Numbered from the stretch's first letter, positions 49,183 through 61,776 are shown. The stretch: DNA of 64,000 nucleotides from Clarkia xantiana subsp. parviflora (GCA_036873135.1 JAPTYO010000015.1:15603683-15667682); one strand, 5' to 3'. Program-made: numbers and translations. The notes: generated by a model from the letters alone, not told the origin.

Positions 49183-49803
49183 ATGGCTCGATCGGATCGT
49201 TTTAAGAAATTATGCAAACTGGATAACATTAATTATGATGATTGGACAACTAGAGTTAAAAATGATCTAATTCCCGCGGGAGTTGAGGATCGCGTTAATC
49301 CCAAGGACAAACGGATATATGTGGACGAGAATTGGGAGCCCTACAGATACAACGGTGCAAACAGGTTATGGAGGGATCAAAGAGCACGCGAGATTATTTG
49401 CTCGCATATTACAACTGAAACGGAAGAAAGCATCGTCAAAAGGAGCGCATTGCATCTTTGGTGCACCTTACACCTTCGCTACGGCAAGGGAAAGGCGGCT
49501 GTAGCAAGAGAATTAATGGCCTCGTACCATGAAATTCTATGCAAGGAGAATGGGATAGAAACCGTTCTAGACTCCGCGGATGAATGGGCAGAAATTCGGA
49601 AGGTGATGGACATGTTTCTTCTTTCATGGTTTGCTGATGATAGCGGACTTACACGTCTGATCACAGCAATTAAAACGGCAATAGACTTGTATGATGCCGA
49701 CCATAAAGATAGAAATATCTCCAAACTTCCTGATGTGTCGGAGACCAGATTTACTGGACTTCGGAATTGTTTGGCTAAACCCAACAAAAGGTCTAAACGA
49801 TAA
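49183..49803 (+). CDS. Copia gag (capsid) protein, 206 codons, still open
   Basis: A single open frame from ATG at 49183 to taa at 49801-49803. It follows the primer-binding site and leader, precedes Copia RT, and its start (KLDNINYDDWTTRVKNDL) resembles the N-terminal pattern of plant Copia gag (Asn-Tyr..Trp then basic/hydrophobic). A Trp-Asp-Gln/Arg-rich middle region follows (NRLWRDQRAREIICSHI). It would form the particle around element RNA. It is shorter than most Copia gag and has no CCHC zinc knuckle in frame. In another frame just after the stop, 49810-49840 reads a cysteine-rich CDNHCCFMCHK; a frameshift could have separated it. That the frame survives while pol is broken may be chance or recent activity. 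Confidence 0.7.
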   Translation: MARSDRFKKLCKLDNINYDDWTTRVKNDLIPAGVEDRVNPKDKRIYVDENWEPYRYNGANRLWRDQRAREIICSHITTETEESIVKRSALHLWCTLHLRYGKGKAAVARELMASYHEILCKENGIETVLDSADEWAEIRKVMDMFLLSWFADDSGLTRLITAIKTAIDLYDADHKDRNISKLPDVSETRFTGLRNCLAKPNKRSKR

Positions 49804-51200
49804 TCCAGTGCGACAATCACTGTTGCTTCATGTGCCATAAAAGGTACGCCTCGTTTACCACATTACATAAGACGGTTACACGTTTTAATTGTTGCAAAAA
49901 CATCTGACATAATTCAATTCTTGAATTAATTTTCAGGTGGTCTGCTCAAAGTGGTGAAGACTTCCTGCCATATATATATGTGACTTTCTTTGCTTAGTTA
50001 TAATTATCGATCTGTGAAATATTTCGTTGTTTTTTTTTGGGATCCTTATTTCTCGTCTATTTGTTGAACGTAATTCGGAATTATTGAATGAGGTAGTAAC
50101 CATTCATTTTTTTGAAATGGTCTGCCTTTCGAAATTAATCGGCCCGGTTAAGCGGGATAGATCCGGAACAAGTAACTAAAATTCGATCAGTAGAATGATT
50201 GGATTAAACATTTATCCAAACTCATATCATCATTTTAAAGACATCCATAACTCATATCATTTATCTGGGATCGATATTAATTCTTATTTGTAAAAGTACT
50301 CCATTATAGTATGTTTCCCAGAATAATATGCATGTTTAAAACCAATCTTGCTTTTAAATTTGGAGACTCAAACGATTCTCAAAACCACGGTTTTTAACCG
50401 GGTATGCGCGATGCGCATGTCACCTCGAAAGACGAGACATATCGTTTTAGTATACGAATTTAAGTATTTTTATGAATGCGGAATTTTCGTTTGTAATTCT
50501 TCAGATACAACTCATAGATAACTACTTAGATTTTATGTAAGCCTTCCAGCTACTACAATCTAATTAGAATATCAACCATGGCATTAAAAGCGACAGCTTA
50601 TATGCATGGTCCATAAGATAGATAAATCTATGGATGAGTTAAATAAACGAAAAGAAGTAGTCGGTAAAACGACTCTCCCACCATTAGCCTTGAACGAAGA
50701 GTTTGGCTAAAAGCATTCATTAAACACTTCAAGAAACATAGTTCATAATTACATAATGTTAGAGTTACACATTAATTGTTCCTGGGGGATGAGATTAATT
50801 TAACTCACATTATTGTAAAACACTATGTTATGACAAAATCGGTTAACACGTTACCATAAAAGCTAATGAATGATTCAGGTAAAACCTTATCACAAAGACG
50901 CATTAATTTGCGCATTAAAACGAGTATTTATTAAGAGTACGCACTACTCTCGGAGAATACGAGTTTTAAAATTAGCTTGAAACAATGGTTTCGTGGTCAA
51001 ACATGGCACATTATAAAGGTTTGAGGATGGATTTCCAATGCTTTGCAGAACGAACAAGCTAGTACTGATTAAGTTAACAAATGGTTGATGGAGATTCTCA
51101 GGTCCCACTTACTTCGAGTGGGAGAATTGATGATTGATTTGGTAAATGATGATGGAAACGTCTTCATTATAAATCCAGTGAGAGGGCTCACTCCCCCTCA
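49804..51200. other. Copia internal region lacking recognisable protease or integrase
   Basis: 1.4 kb where protease and integrase are expected, but no HHCC, DDE or protease motif could be read in any frame. A possible intron-like segment runs from aaaag/gtacgcc (49844) to ttttcag/gtgg (49936). A small hairpin tgcgcgatgcgca lies near 50405. It was probably replaced or eroded, making the element non-autonomous. Confidence 0.5.
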
Positions 51201-53076
51201 CACATAATCATCACTAAATTAAAAAATGCGAATCAAGTCGGACCTGATAATCATGATAATGAACTATTTCAACTACCCATTTTTCCTAGTGGGAGTGGAA
51301 CAACCAACTTGGTTCCAGATACTAGTGATAGAGGAATACATCTCGGAGGTAGAATCCCGAGACCGAGAGGATATTCCAAGTAAGTTCAACCACCACCATT
51401 GTTCCCAGTGGGAGTAATGCCCCAATAAGAGGCATTATTCCGAGTGGGAGTAACGATCAGGCTAAAACATGGGATTAACGCGCCTAGACATAGTCAAAGG
51501 CAACGAACTTCTCTAGAGAAGTATCCCATCAAACGAGATGTGTTAAACATCTTGATGTTCGTTCTTGAACCAGTGACGGATCAGCAAGCAAAGGAAGGAC
51601 CTCAAAACGAGGGAATGGAGGAAAACAATGGAGGATGAGATTGCCTAAATAAGAACTAACTCGTGTTTAGCCTTTAGTTGATTTATCTGTTAACCACAGA
51701 ACTAGAAAGTGAAATCTTAGAATTCACTTCAGGTGGAAATTTCGAGTGATGCAAAACTCGAATAATTGCGAAAGGATATACCCAAATTCACGGAGTTAAC
51801 TTTGATAAAGACAGACTCACCGACTGTGCGTTACACCACAGTAAGGGCCATCCTTGCCCAAGTTGCTAGTCTTGATATAGAGCTACATCAAATGGATGTT
51901 AAGACCGCATTCCTCCATGGAAACCTGGAGGAAGAGATCTATATGGAGCAGTCGAAGGGTTTCATCACTCCTGGCCTTAAACAATCGTCTCGGCAATGAT
52001 ATGCAAATTCCACGAGGAAATTGTCGGATACGGATTCGTTAATCTTCACGAGGATCCCTGCGTATACACTAAGACCTCCGGGTCTAAGTATGTCATCACA
52101 ACACTATACGTGGATGATATACTCATTGCTGCGAACGATATGAGTTTAATGAAAAAATCAAAGTCCTGGTTAGCATCGGAATTCGAGATGAAAGACATGG
52201 GAGAGGCTACGTACATCTTAGGCATCAAAATTGCCCGAGAACGTGCCGCCCGGAGATTATGTCTATCTCATGAATCATATATCAACAAACTGTTGAAAAG
52301 ATTCAGAATATTGGATGCTAAACCCGTGGATACGCCGGTTGTGTTCGGGTGCGCGTTATCGAAGCGTGATGGCCCGAAAAACCAGCAGGAGCGTGAACAG
52401 ATGAAGAATGCAGAGTATCTGAGCATGGTAGGGAGTCTAATGTACGCCATGCTCTGTACTCGGCCAGACATCTGTTACGCTATGGGCCTAGTAGCAAGAT
52501 TCCAATCAGATCCTAGTTATCAACATCTAAAGGCCGTAAAACGAATGATTAGATATCTGAAAGGTACTGCCGACTACGTTCTGTGCTATGAGGGCAATCA
52601 GCTCGAATTGACCGGTTATAGTGACGCCGACGGTGGCGATCCGGATGATCGTAAGTCCACCACAGGAGGAGTTTTCGTCATTACTATGCTGTCATATCAT
52701 GGGTAAGCAAGAAGCAATCTTGTGTCGCGTTTTCCACTATGGAATCAGAATCTGTTGCCCTCTCCAAAAACGCACAAGAAGCGGTATGGCTGAAAAGGCT
52801 TCTTACTGCATTAATTGGCACCGACAAAAGTTGTAAACCTGTGAATGTGCACTCCGACAGTCAGGCGGCCATTGCGGCAGTTAAGAATCCAAATTACCAT
52901 AGTAGGACTAAACACATTGACGTGAAATACAATTATGCTAGGTCGGTTCTGGAAGACAACATAATCACTTTAGAATACTTGCCTACAGACAATATGGTCG
53001 GGACCCTTTGACTAAGCCGTTACGTAGGGAGATTTTTGAAAAGCACGTAAAACTGCTTGGATTACATAGGGCTTAA
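51201..53076 (+). pseudogene. Copia pol end: RT and RNase H, frameshifted
   Basis: The linker (51226-51640) is followed by RT: TVRYTTVRAILAQVASLD and MDVKTAFLHGNLEEEIYMEQ (51816-51958). About 45 bases then seem missing (ITPG joined to LKQSSRQ) and the frame shifts. The next frame (51996-52706) is long, with the catalytic YVDDILIAAND at 52107-52139, FEMKDMGEATYILGIKI, TRPDICYAMGLVARF and GYSDADGGD. Further shifts near 52683 and 52998 precede the RNase H end (NAQEAVWLKRLL, HIDVKYNYAR) and the stop at 53074-53076. Better preserved than element 1, but not functional. Confidence 0.9.
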
Positions 53077-53498
53077 ATTGTGTGGCTTGTAAAAGTGATA
53101 ACATTTTGACATTTGAAATTATGTTTCAATTAAGTAAAATAATTGCAATTTGAGTTTATGATTTATCGACGTCATAATGATTAACAACATCAGATTTTAC
53201 GGTCTATAAACTAAGTCGTAGGAAGAAGTAAAATTATTCCACCAAAATTATGTTGAATGTGAACCTTGCCTCGTCACATAGGCACGGTCATCTTGTAAGG
53301 AGAGAGGGACCTCTACCATAACAAGATAGGCTAAGAATCAAGGGGATAAACCTGATTAAACAAAACGATAACATTGTCACGCTTAACAGCATGACTTAAT
53401 CTTCGTTTTGTAAATCGCCGAGTTGGACTTTGTCCATCACTATATATCACACTCAAGGCCAGATGAGAGATTCTGCGATAGCATTATTGACTAAACCC
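53077..53498 (+). other. 3' non-coding region of the Copia element, shortened
   Basis: Aligns with the first part of 1572-2687 (tgatttatcgacgtcataatga, split as gacgtcataatga at 53169; gatagcatta near 53477). It then jumps directly into the LTR at 53499, skipping about 700 bases of 3' region and the first 100 bases of the LTR. Confidence 0.65.
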
Positions 53499-53636
53499 CA
53501 ATTAGTAATTGACAAGGGAGGCCCAAAATGGGCCTCCCCCCTTTTTACATGGTTCGGCCGAAACCCTAGTACCACATAGGGTGGAGTTGCCTTTTGGCAA
53601 CTCCACCCAATACTATATAGAGGGGTGACTCCTAAT
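53499..53636 (+). repeat. 3' LTR fragment of Copia copy A, cut at both ends
   Basis: Matches 46592-46738 of the 5' LTR with three substitutions and a shorter C-run. It stops at ctcctaa where the full LTR continues gggtttaaac. From 53637 the sequence is the middle of the Gypsy LTR: this is the duplication junction. Confidence 0.9.
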
Positions 53637-53757
53637 GGCACATTCCAAAAATTAATTTTAGTCTCCTATCGAGATTAGGGTTGATTAGGAAGAAGATTAT
53701 CATCTACTCTATATTGTTACTTTTCGGTTGTGTTAGTCTTGATCCAGGGCCGTAACA
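53637..53757 (+). repeat. Gypsy copy B: 3' part of its 5' LTR
   Basis: Corresponds to 37655-37775 (two substitutions) and ends in the intact CCGTAACA. The first 183 bases of the LTR are missing because of the breakpoint. The primer-binding site follows at 53762-53773. Confidence 0.9.
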
Positions 53758-53774
53758 ACTTTGGTATCAGAGCT

Positions 53775-54842
53775 ATGGATGACGAGACTAAGTCGCTCTT
53801 GCTGGAATTCATGAAGAAGATGGAGAAGTTCCAGGGGAAGACCGAGCAAGCGCTGACCAATCTGCGGGAAGAACAGAATACACTTCGGAGTGGCACGGAG
53901 GAGCTCGCAGCCACGATGGAGGGGATCACAGAAGAAAAAGGGGGACGGATCGACAAATGGAAGGCACCCATGGATCAGCCGGCCCAAGAAGACTCATCGG
54001 CAACGAGGGCGAATTTCCGAACCAGCAAGGAGGGCTGTGGCCGGTAAGATCGACGATCAGCGGCAAAAGTCACCGCCGGAAGGATGGAGCCGGGGATTGG
54101 GCGGTAAAGGAGATCAGAGCACACCCAAGCAGAACGACCATGGAAGAGACGGCCGTTCCGATGACAGGGGGACCACCCCCGACCAAGATGGAGTTCCCTA
54201 CCTACGACGGAATAACACACACACCGTGGAATGGCTACAAAAATGCGAAGACTACTTCATGGACCAGAGAGTGACTGATGACGACGCCCAACTAAGAAAG
54301 GCGAGCTTCGTACTCACCGGAGGAACGGGGCAGTGGAGTAATTTGAGACGCCTAACCAACCATAATATCGGCTGAGACGAGTTTAAGAAGAGCTGCAAGA
54401 GCCGATTCAGAAGGGTTGATGCCGTGAACCCAGTCGGAGAACTCTCAAACCTACGACAGACAGGATTAGTGGACGCATATTGCGACCAATTTGAGGCGTG
54501 CCTGGGCAGACAGTACCGACTGACTGCGCCGATCTAGATGATGGGCTGAGGAAGGAGGTCGAGTACCTGCGGCCGGAAATGGTTTTTGAAGCAATGGAGT
54601 TCGCCCGCAACAATGAATACAAAATAGAGAAAGACCGACGTGCGAGGGCCTTTGGAGGCCACCTGTCACCAGTGGTTCCGCAACCTTGGCCCAGCGGCCG
54701 CCACACCGGAACGGACCGAAGGGCTGAGCAGGTCGTCAAGGTAGCAACACCTAGTTCGAAAAGCAGCGGGACTAGCGAACAGAAGGGGGGGGGGGGACAG
54801 CGAAGACGGGAGAAAATACAAGATCAACCAAGGAAGACGTAA
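53775..54842 (+). pseudogene. Gypsy copy B gag, broken
   Basis: Duplicate of 37793-38860. It shares the frameshift near 53930 and the TGA at 54373. Unlike copy A it has five and not seven AC units at 54215 (so the core frame shifts there), CAG in place of the A-copy TAG (54457-54459), and three more G in the G-run at 54785-54796. Confidence 0.8.
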
Positions 54843-56284
54843 CTCCTAATTCAGAATCATCAACGTCATTATTTGAGCAAGGAATCAACACCGAACTCAG
54901 GCTCAGATCTAAGGAAAACGAATCCACAACTCAAAAGCTTGGGAAGTAAGGTTTCGAAATCGACCCTTACACAGATCAAGCACCTTGTCTGTGAATGGTA
55001 AGACATTTGCCTCTGACATCCCATCAAGAGGAAAACCTCGATAGAGGGGGCACAAGGGGAAGATCCTGCTTTAAGGTGAAAATCCAAACACTTAGTGAAG
55101 GAAGGTTACAACAAAGGAAAAGAGAAGGACCTTGTCAGCTCGACACACCCCAAACATATATACTTACGCAACACAAACACAACTTCTAATGAATTTATCC
55201 AACAAGGCATAGCCAATACGGGGGCAAACCCATGAAAAAATCATGGAACATCACCTACAAACCTGAAGGAAAATATCCATTTTGAGTTCAGGTCCTAATT
55301 CAAGGGAAGCCTATAATCAAGATTTGAGGTGGGAGGAGCATAACCAATGTGACGCTGTCTAAAAGCATAGAAAAATATTCCAATGTAAAGGAAAATGCGA
55401 AACACACTAAGTATCACTAAGCTTCAAGAAGACTATTACAGCCCGGTCGGACCCCCCATGCCCAAGCAAGGGGCGTGGATTCACTAGTCTGAAACACGTC
55501 TTCAAGATTAACAACTCGAGACACCATGCTATGAGAAAGCTATTCAACCTAAATACAACACCTTCCAATATACATTATTCATACTCGACCATCACCGCAA
55601 AAGTGTTTTTTCTCAAAAACACAAGGAAGAGGGGGTAATAATTTACAAGATTTCTCAGGATATGAACACTACCACAACCAGTTACCAAGAGAATGAAAAT
55701 CACCCCCACCCACCCAAAGCAAAAGCTTCCCCCCCCAAACCTAAGAGATACATCCGGGAAAGGCATTGTCCAAACCATGCCTATGACTGAAATAAGCAAG
55801 CATGAGAAATAGTAAGTCTTACAAGGGACACCCATCGCACCCAAACAAGCAGACATATCAAATACAACACAATATTAGGGAGCCACAAGCATAAGGGGTA
55901 CCCAACCAAGAAAATGAACGAGGGGCTTTCAACAGTCAAATATGAGAGGCAGTGTGATCACCAAGCAACTTGGGGGGCACCAAACGAACAAGTGTTTGGT
56001 AGTCCACCTAAGTGTAAAAGAAAAGATTAGAAGCAGAAGGTCACAAGAACATGCAACACCATTTCTCCTAGAAGAGGTCACGTAAGAGGAAATACAGCCT
56101 CAACTCCCTGTACGGACTCGTCTTAAGTTGGAAACATACAAGCATCGCCCTCGAAAGGTGATCTCCCACAATCAGGAAAAAGCTAGGTAACAGGCAATAT
56201 CATAGAGACAAAACTCAAGCAAAGATTCAAAAGGCATATCAAAGACGCACCCTACCTGGGAAATGACACAAGGTAAAGTAATAT

Positions 56285-56655
56285 TCCGAGCCCTCCGCCT
56301 CCGGGAGCCAATCCCGTGAACAGAGTCGACGCCCCCAAGAGCGTATCTTGTTGACTAACATTGTGCCATCCGGGAGCCAATCCTGTGAAAAGTTATGTGC
56401 CCTCCGGGAGCCAATCCTGTGAAAAGTTCTGTGCCCTCCGGGAGCCAATCCTGTGAAAAATTATGTGCCCTCCAGGAGCCAATCCTGTGAAAAGTTATAT
56501 GCCCTCCGAGAGCCAATCTCGTGAAAAGATTCGACGCCCCCAAGAGTGTATCTTGTTGACTTATTTTGTGCCATCCGGGAGCCCATCCTGTGAATAGTTA
56601 TGTGCTCTCCGGGAGCCAATCCCGTGAAAAGATTCTACGCCCCTATGAGCGTATC
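56285..56655. repeat. 34-bp minisatellite, copy B (eight units)
   Basis: As in copy A plus one unit at 56577-56610 (gagcccatcctgtgaatag) and a small cctccg duplication near 56295. Confidence 0.9.
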
Positions 56656-57171
56656 CTAAAGCGATCTTTACATCATCCACAAGAGTATACCACGAGAAAT
56701 TTTTTACAAGGCAATGATATATGATATGAGAAACATACATGTTTGTTCATGATGAGATCACAGGTATCATGATAGACAAGGATACCAAAGGAGATCAAGT
56801 AAGGAGAAGCATACACAAGGAAAGAGTCCATGACCAAGGAACCACATAAACAACCACAAGCAGTTATCATAAGAAAGGAATGACAAAAATCAAGTGGGGT
56901 GATGAAAGGAAACTCCGAAAAAAGAGAAGAAACACGATAATAGGCAAACAAATCACAAGTCATATAAAACGACTTTTGAAGAAGAATTGCCTTACAAGTC
57001 GCACAAGGCAACCTCCGACAAACCTTACCGTCTTGCACGTCGCCCTCGCGTGACCTATGCTCGCATCCTACTTGAACATCGTCAAGTAAACTCATGAAGG
57101 AGAAATACAAAAAGCATAAAGGATACAACATCCAAAAAGTATAGCCTAAACAAAAGGCAACTATAGAAACA

Positions 57172-57515
57172 AAATGGCTATCATGTCCACACACTGCGAA
57201 GTGGCTATCATGTCCACACACCAAGAGGTGGCTATCATGTCCACACGCCAAGAGGTGGCTATCATGTCCACACACCGAGAGGTGGCTATCATGTCCACAC
57301 ACCAAGAGGTGGCTATCATGCCCACACACCAAGAGGTGGATATCATGTCCACACACCAAGAGGTGGCTATCATGTCCACACACCAAAAGGTGGCTATCAT
57401 GTCCACATACTAAGAGGTGACTTCATGTCCACACACTGCAAGGTGGCTATCATGTACACATACCAAGAGGTGGTTATCAGGTCTACACATCAAAAAACGG
57501 CTATCAAGTATACAC
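57172..57515. repeat. 27-bp minisatellite, copy B
   Basis: Same unit number as copy A; one unit reads tcatgtcc where copy A has tcatgccc (57343). Confidence 0.95.
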
Positions 57516-58066
57516 ATCGCGGGGATACTTTCACAACAACGAACATAAAAAATCTATGCCTAACCTTAGAAGGAGATTAAAACAAAGGGAAAAACAATAC
57601 CCTTCATATGCTCATCAAAGGTCTGCACTTATATTTCAACCTTCCGGGATGATACCAGGTAGGAGACATCCTCATTATGAAGACAACCTCTATATTTCAC
57701 GAAATCAACTATAAAGCGGAGAATCACAACAAGCACTATCGTGGGCATATAACGAAACGATCCCCACAACGATCACAACTATGATACTAGTAGAGGCTAA
57801 CTCAAGAGCAGTCTCCACCAAACTTTCAAGCAGAAATTTGCTGTCTTAATTAGAGTCATGGTAAAAGAAAGGAGTCTCAATGAAAGGGGATGATCAAACC
57901 CATCACCAAAAGCAAGATCTTCAACACAATGGTTAATCACATGACCCCATAGGTATGCCAAAGACACCCTCAAAAGTTGTTAAATCTACAGGAAGATGAA
58001 AGAAACCTGAGACTCGGCCCCTCGACTGGGGGGCAGGGGATCGAGGAGAGACATTAAAATCTATGG

Positions 58067-59055
58067 TCATCCCATCGCCAGTTGCTTCCCCTTGTCAAGC
58101 AAAGAGGGAGCCTCTTCAACCACTATCTTCTTATCATGAGAGGGAGTAGGCAAGGGGGCACTTGAAGGAGAGTCTCTCGCGGCTTCCTTCGCCAGGGCAG
58201 CCGAGGGCCCGACATCAGAGTCAGGTTTTCGCGCCTTGGATTTAGATTGACTTGAACTCTTGCCCACTGCAAGAACCCACTCGGTAACCAGGGGCGAACG
58301 CTCTAACAACAAGAAGAAAGCAACAAGAGAACAGTCATAAGTATATCATAAAGAAAAGAGAATGGAAAAGGAACATGCGGGAAGCCTCTGCAACTTTCCC
58401 TAACTTAGAAGATTTCTTGGCCTTATGAGCAGAGCTAGAGGGTACTTTCTTCTTATTCAAATCAACGGTGCGTTCGGAACGCTCCGCCTGCACATTATAC
58501 GTTTTTCCATGAAACCAACCTACAAGGGGAAAAAAAAGTTGAATGAAAACAAGAGGATTAATTACATACCAAGCTCACAAGAAGGAGGGGTCAAGCGAAC
58601 CCCCGCCTCATACAAGTCCACCTCGGACACCCAAGACACAGGACAATGAGAATTGGTCTGATTGCTTTGATAAATGATCTTCATGGTCTCCTTGTCCGGA
58701 GGAGAAAGCTCCCCAAAAAAGAGGACCAGCCATCCGAGTGACCGACGCAAAGTTCGACCCTTACTCATGGAAGGGCGAAATACGCCTATTACGGGGACAA
58801 CCTCAACATCAAGTTACGGGAGCAAAACCACCACCAAAGAGATCCGACCATCAAAATGCTAGGTACACCAACCAAGGGAACAAACCCCAGAGCGTCACAA
58901 AGAGGGCGAACTTTTAGCTTCCCCAAATGGAGCAACGCTCTGACACATCCGAAGGAAGGGTCAACCCTTAACAAAGGCCGATAAACCCCTTCGATCGCGG
59001 CGAGGCAAGGGTCAAGAGCTATACACACGCTCCAGCGAATGAAGGAAAATGTCAC
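58067..59055 (-). pseudogene. Antisense reading frames of the inserted element, copy B
   Basis: Same arrangement as 42050-43038: 59055-58789, 58768-58572, about 58522-58375 and 58312-58067. The last stretch is open for 81 codons (KSSSQSKSKARKPDSDVG, KKIVVEEAPSLLDKGKQ) and begins near a ttcttgcag acceptor. Stop codons between the first and second stretch need an intron or mean decay. I cannot assign a function. Confidence 0.5.
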
Positions 59056-59300
59056 ACATGTCGAAGGTCGAGGTTAAAGGACAATACTCACACTAGTACG
59101 AGGGAGTCGGAACGTTGTGTCCCATCGAGTGACAGAGTTCGCACCCTCGGATAAAAGGGAGAGGACAAGGCCCAAAAACGCGCCTACGGACAAGCAAAGG
59201 TTTCATCAAGAGGTAAAGTCACGGTTTCAAATTGCACGTGTCATCCCATCCTAAAATAGAGTCAACCAAGGGTCATGCCATTGGTTAACTCGGGGGCAAG

Positions 59301-60000
59301 TGATGGATATAAGCCCAATTTGAACTCGTTTTAATTCAGACTGTCTTATTTTGAACACCCCACTTACGATTTCAAATCGAAATTTTGACCCGAACACTTC
59401 ACCCGCATTGCTAACGGTCCGGACAAGTCAAGGCGCCCCGCCCGGACCGTTCCGTCGACCTCACCTAGGTGGGATCGGGTGGTTTCACCCGATCTCTCCT
59501 AGGGGAGATCGGGTGGACCAACCCGATCTCCCCTAGGGGAGATCGGGCGGACTGACCCAACCTCCCCTAGGAGGGGTTGGGCAAGCCAACCCAATTTTGG
59601 GCCTTAGGGGTCGGATTTCCCGTCTGACCCCAAGGGTCCTGACCTCTTTTTCGTCTATCCGACACTTAGTCTTTTTCACCCACCTCTCCATGCTTTAAGG
59701 GTCTAATCTTGCTATTATATGATAAACGAGTATGTTTAAGGATTAACAGCGTCATTAAGCCACCTTAATGACACCGTTGCCTATATATACTCCACAAGTT
59801 TCATTCATTCCAACAAGCTTACTTCTTCACATGCTCTAGCTCCGCCTTCTCTCTAGTTTATCTCTCTAACAAAATCAAACTGACTTAGGCATCGAAGAGG
59901 GTTCACCGAGCACCACCCCCCTCTCCGTGCTCGGTACTGCCCCTTTTGCAGGTTGGCAGGAACCAAAGGAACTGATCATCCAGACAAGCTAGACGGATCA
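59301..60000 (+). repeat. 3' LTR of the inserted element, copy B (700 bp)
   Basis: Same ends as 43284-44017 but 34 bases shorter: one palindromic unit is missing between 59540 and 59550. The palindrome cluster runs about 59457-59590. Confidence 0.85.
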
Positions 60001-60542
60001 TAAAAGAGAACGATTAATCTGTGAGAAGTGTCACTCGGATCAGAGACCCGACGACCCGAGGGACACGACCTAACAGTTCCCTTGACAATTCAAGGGCATA
60101 AATTCGAGATCAACTGCTTCGCCATAGCCTTGAGCAAGTTCGATGCCGAGATCGGAATGCGTTGGCTAAACGCGTTAGGAAGAGTCATTTGGGATGGCAT
60201 TACCCGTACTGTGGAGTTCATCTCCGGAGCTGCAACCATAACATGCCAATGAGAGGAAACAGAGACACTTGGAAGGGGTGCTTCAGTTTACGCACTTGGA
60301 ATTACGAGCGACTACTTGGAAGGTTGGGTCGAAGAAGAATAGATATTTATTATCAGAAAAGAAGAGGAACAGGTGACCACCTTGTCAACCAAGGAACTAG
60401 CAGCACCATCGGAGGAAGGACTTCGACAAGTGTTATTAGAATTTTCCGATTTATTCTCGACACCTACAGCTTTACCGCAATCAAGAAAATGCGACCATCG
60501 AATTCGGTTGATGCAAGGGGCTGACCCGGTGGCAGTCCGACC
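60001..60542 (+). pseudogene. Gypsy copy B: zinc knuckle, protease end, RT start
   Basis: Duplicate of 44018-44559 with the same motifs (CEKC, IGMRWLNALG, ADPVAVRP) and the same interruption by the solo LTR at 60543. A ggtgacca/gggtacca difference near 60372 changes the stop pattern, so the piece 60373-60555 is open here. Confidence 0.75.
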
Positions 60543-61776
60543 TGTAAACACCTAATTTTGGTACGCGCGACACGTATGTAACATGTTAAAAATGTTATGT
60601 GTAACACGTTTAAAAAAGAAATATCTAAATATGGAAGGTCACAGGGTTGCTAAAATAGGTTTAGCTTAAATTTGGACAGTAGATATGCATTAAATACTAT
60701 GTAATATTCAGAAAATATATATTATATATTTATGGTAATATTCATAAATATATATATGTATAATTTTCGGAATTTTGGGTGTATATTGAGGCAAATATTG
60801 CTTTTCTAATTTTTGGGGCCTAGTTTAGCAATAAATAGGGTCTTTTAATACATGTAAATACACAACAGAAAAATTAGTAAAAAAAAATATTTATTTTCTT
60901 GAAATTCGTGCAAAATTAACTTTATCTCTCTCCTCACCCTCCCTCTCTCCCTGTGGTGGTTTTCTTCCCGCCTAACCAAGCTCTGCTGCCCCAGCCACCA
61001 TGCCCAGCCTTCCGGCGTTATCTCCCGAGCTGCTCCAGTCCGGCCCCGTCCCGGCCATCTGCTGCTCTGCCGCTGCGTCCAACAAGCATGGTCACTCGCT
61101 GACCACCATTCCGATTAGACCTCCGACCCGGGCCGACGCCGTTCGCTACCATCACCAACGACCCGCTCCCTTCGCCGAGATCATATCACACCGTCTAGCC
61201 ACGGTCCACCGTTGCTATCACCCCCAGAAGGTTGCTGGCTACCCTTCCGTCTTTTCTTGCGTTCATCTTCAGAGTTCAAGCAGGTGATGGATTTCTAATT
61301 TTATTTATTATTATTATATTTAATATATGTAATATTATAATGTTTAATGAGTAGAATAGGTGATATAATATAATATACATGTATATAATATGTCAGAATT
61401 TAACATTAGTAAGATTGATATATTTTTTTTAGATTTCCCTTCGATAAATAATTAAAATCTGTTGATATTACTGAGGGTAGGAATTTAAAAATATTTTTTT
61501 TAATAACATGAAATTGTGTATATATTAGAGTAGTGGCGAATTTAGTGAATTGAGTACAGAAAGGGCGTAATTAGAAATTATATTTTTAATTCGTAATAGA
61601 ACCCCCGAACTTTAATCTCCGATCGTAGACCTATTTTTATACCTAGGTATTTAATTCGTTATTTTCTTAGGTAAATTTAGGATTCTAGTTAGCCTTATAA
61701 TTAACTAGTGGCGACTCTTTCAAAATCCACGTTTTAAAAAACGTTTATCTTCGTAGGTCAGATTTTAGGTCTGACA
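60543..61776 (+). repeat. Solo LTR inside Gypsy RT, copy B (1,234 bp)
   Basis: Same ends and same cgacc target duplications (60538-60542, 61777-61781) as in copy A. Its C-rich part gives a longer chance frame (61000-61287) because of an ATG (ccatgccc) absent from copy A. Confidence 0.9.

Larger units (their letters stand above)
54843..59300 (+). mobile_element. Inserted LTR element remnant, copy B
   Basis: Duplicate of 38861-43283 with few substitutions and the same left truncation, both minisatellites and the antisense frames. A 10-base loss near 55480 and one extra 34-bp unit are the main differences I saw. It ends in the same polypurine tract (59287-59300). Confidence 0.7.

Noticed and set aside
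61000..61287. 95-residue plus-strand protein (and 44924-45136)
   Set aside because: Lies inside a solo LTR with clear target duplications; the start codon is absent in the other copy.
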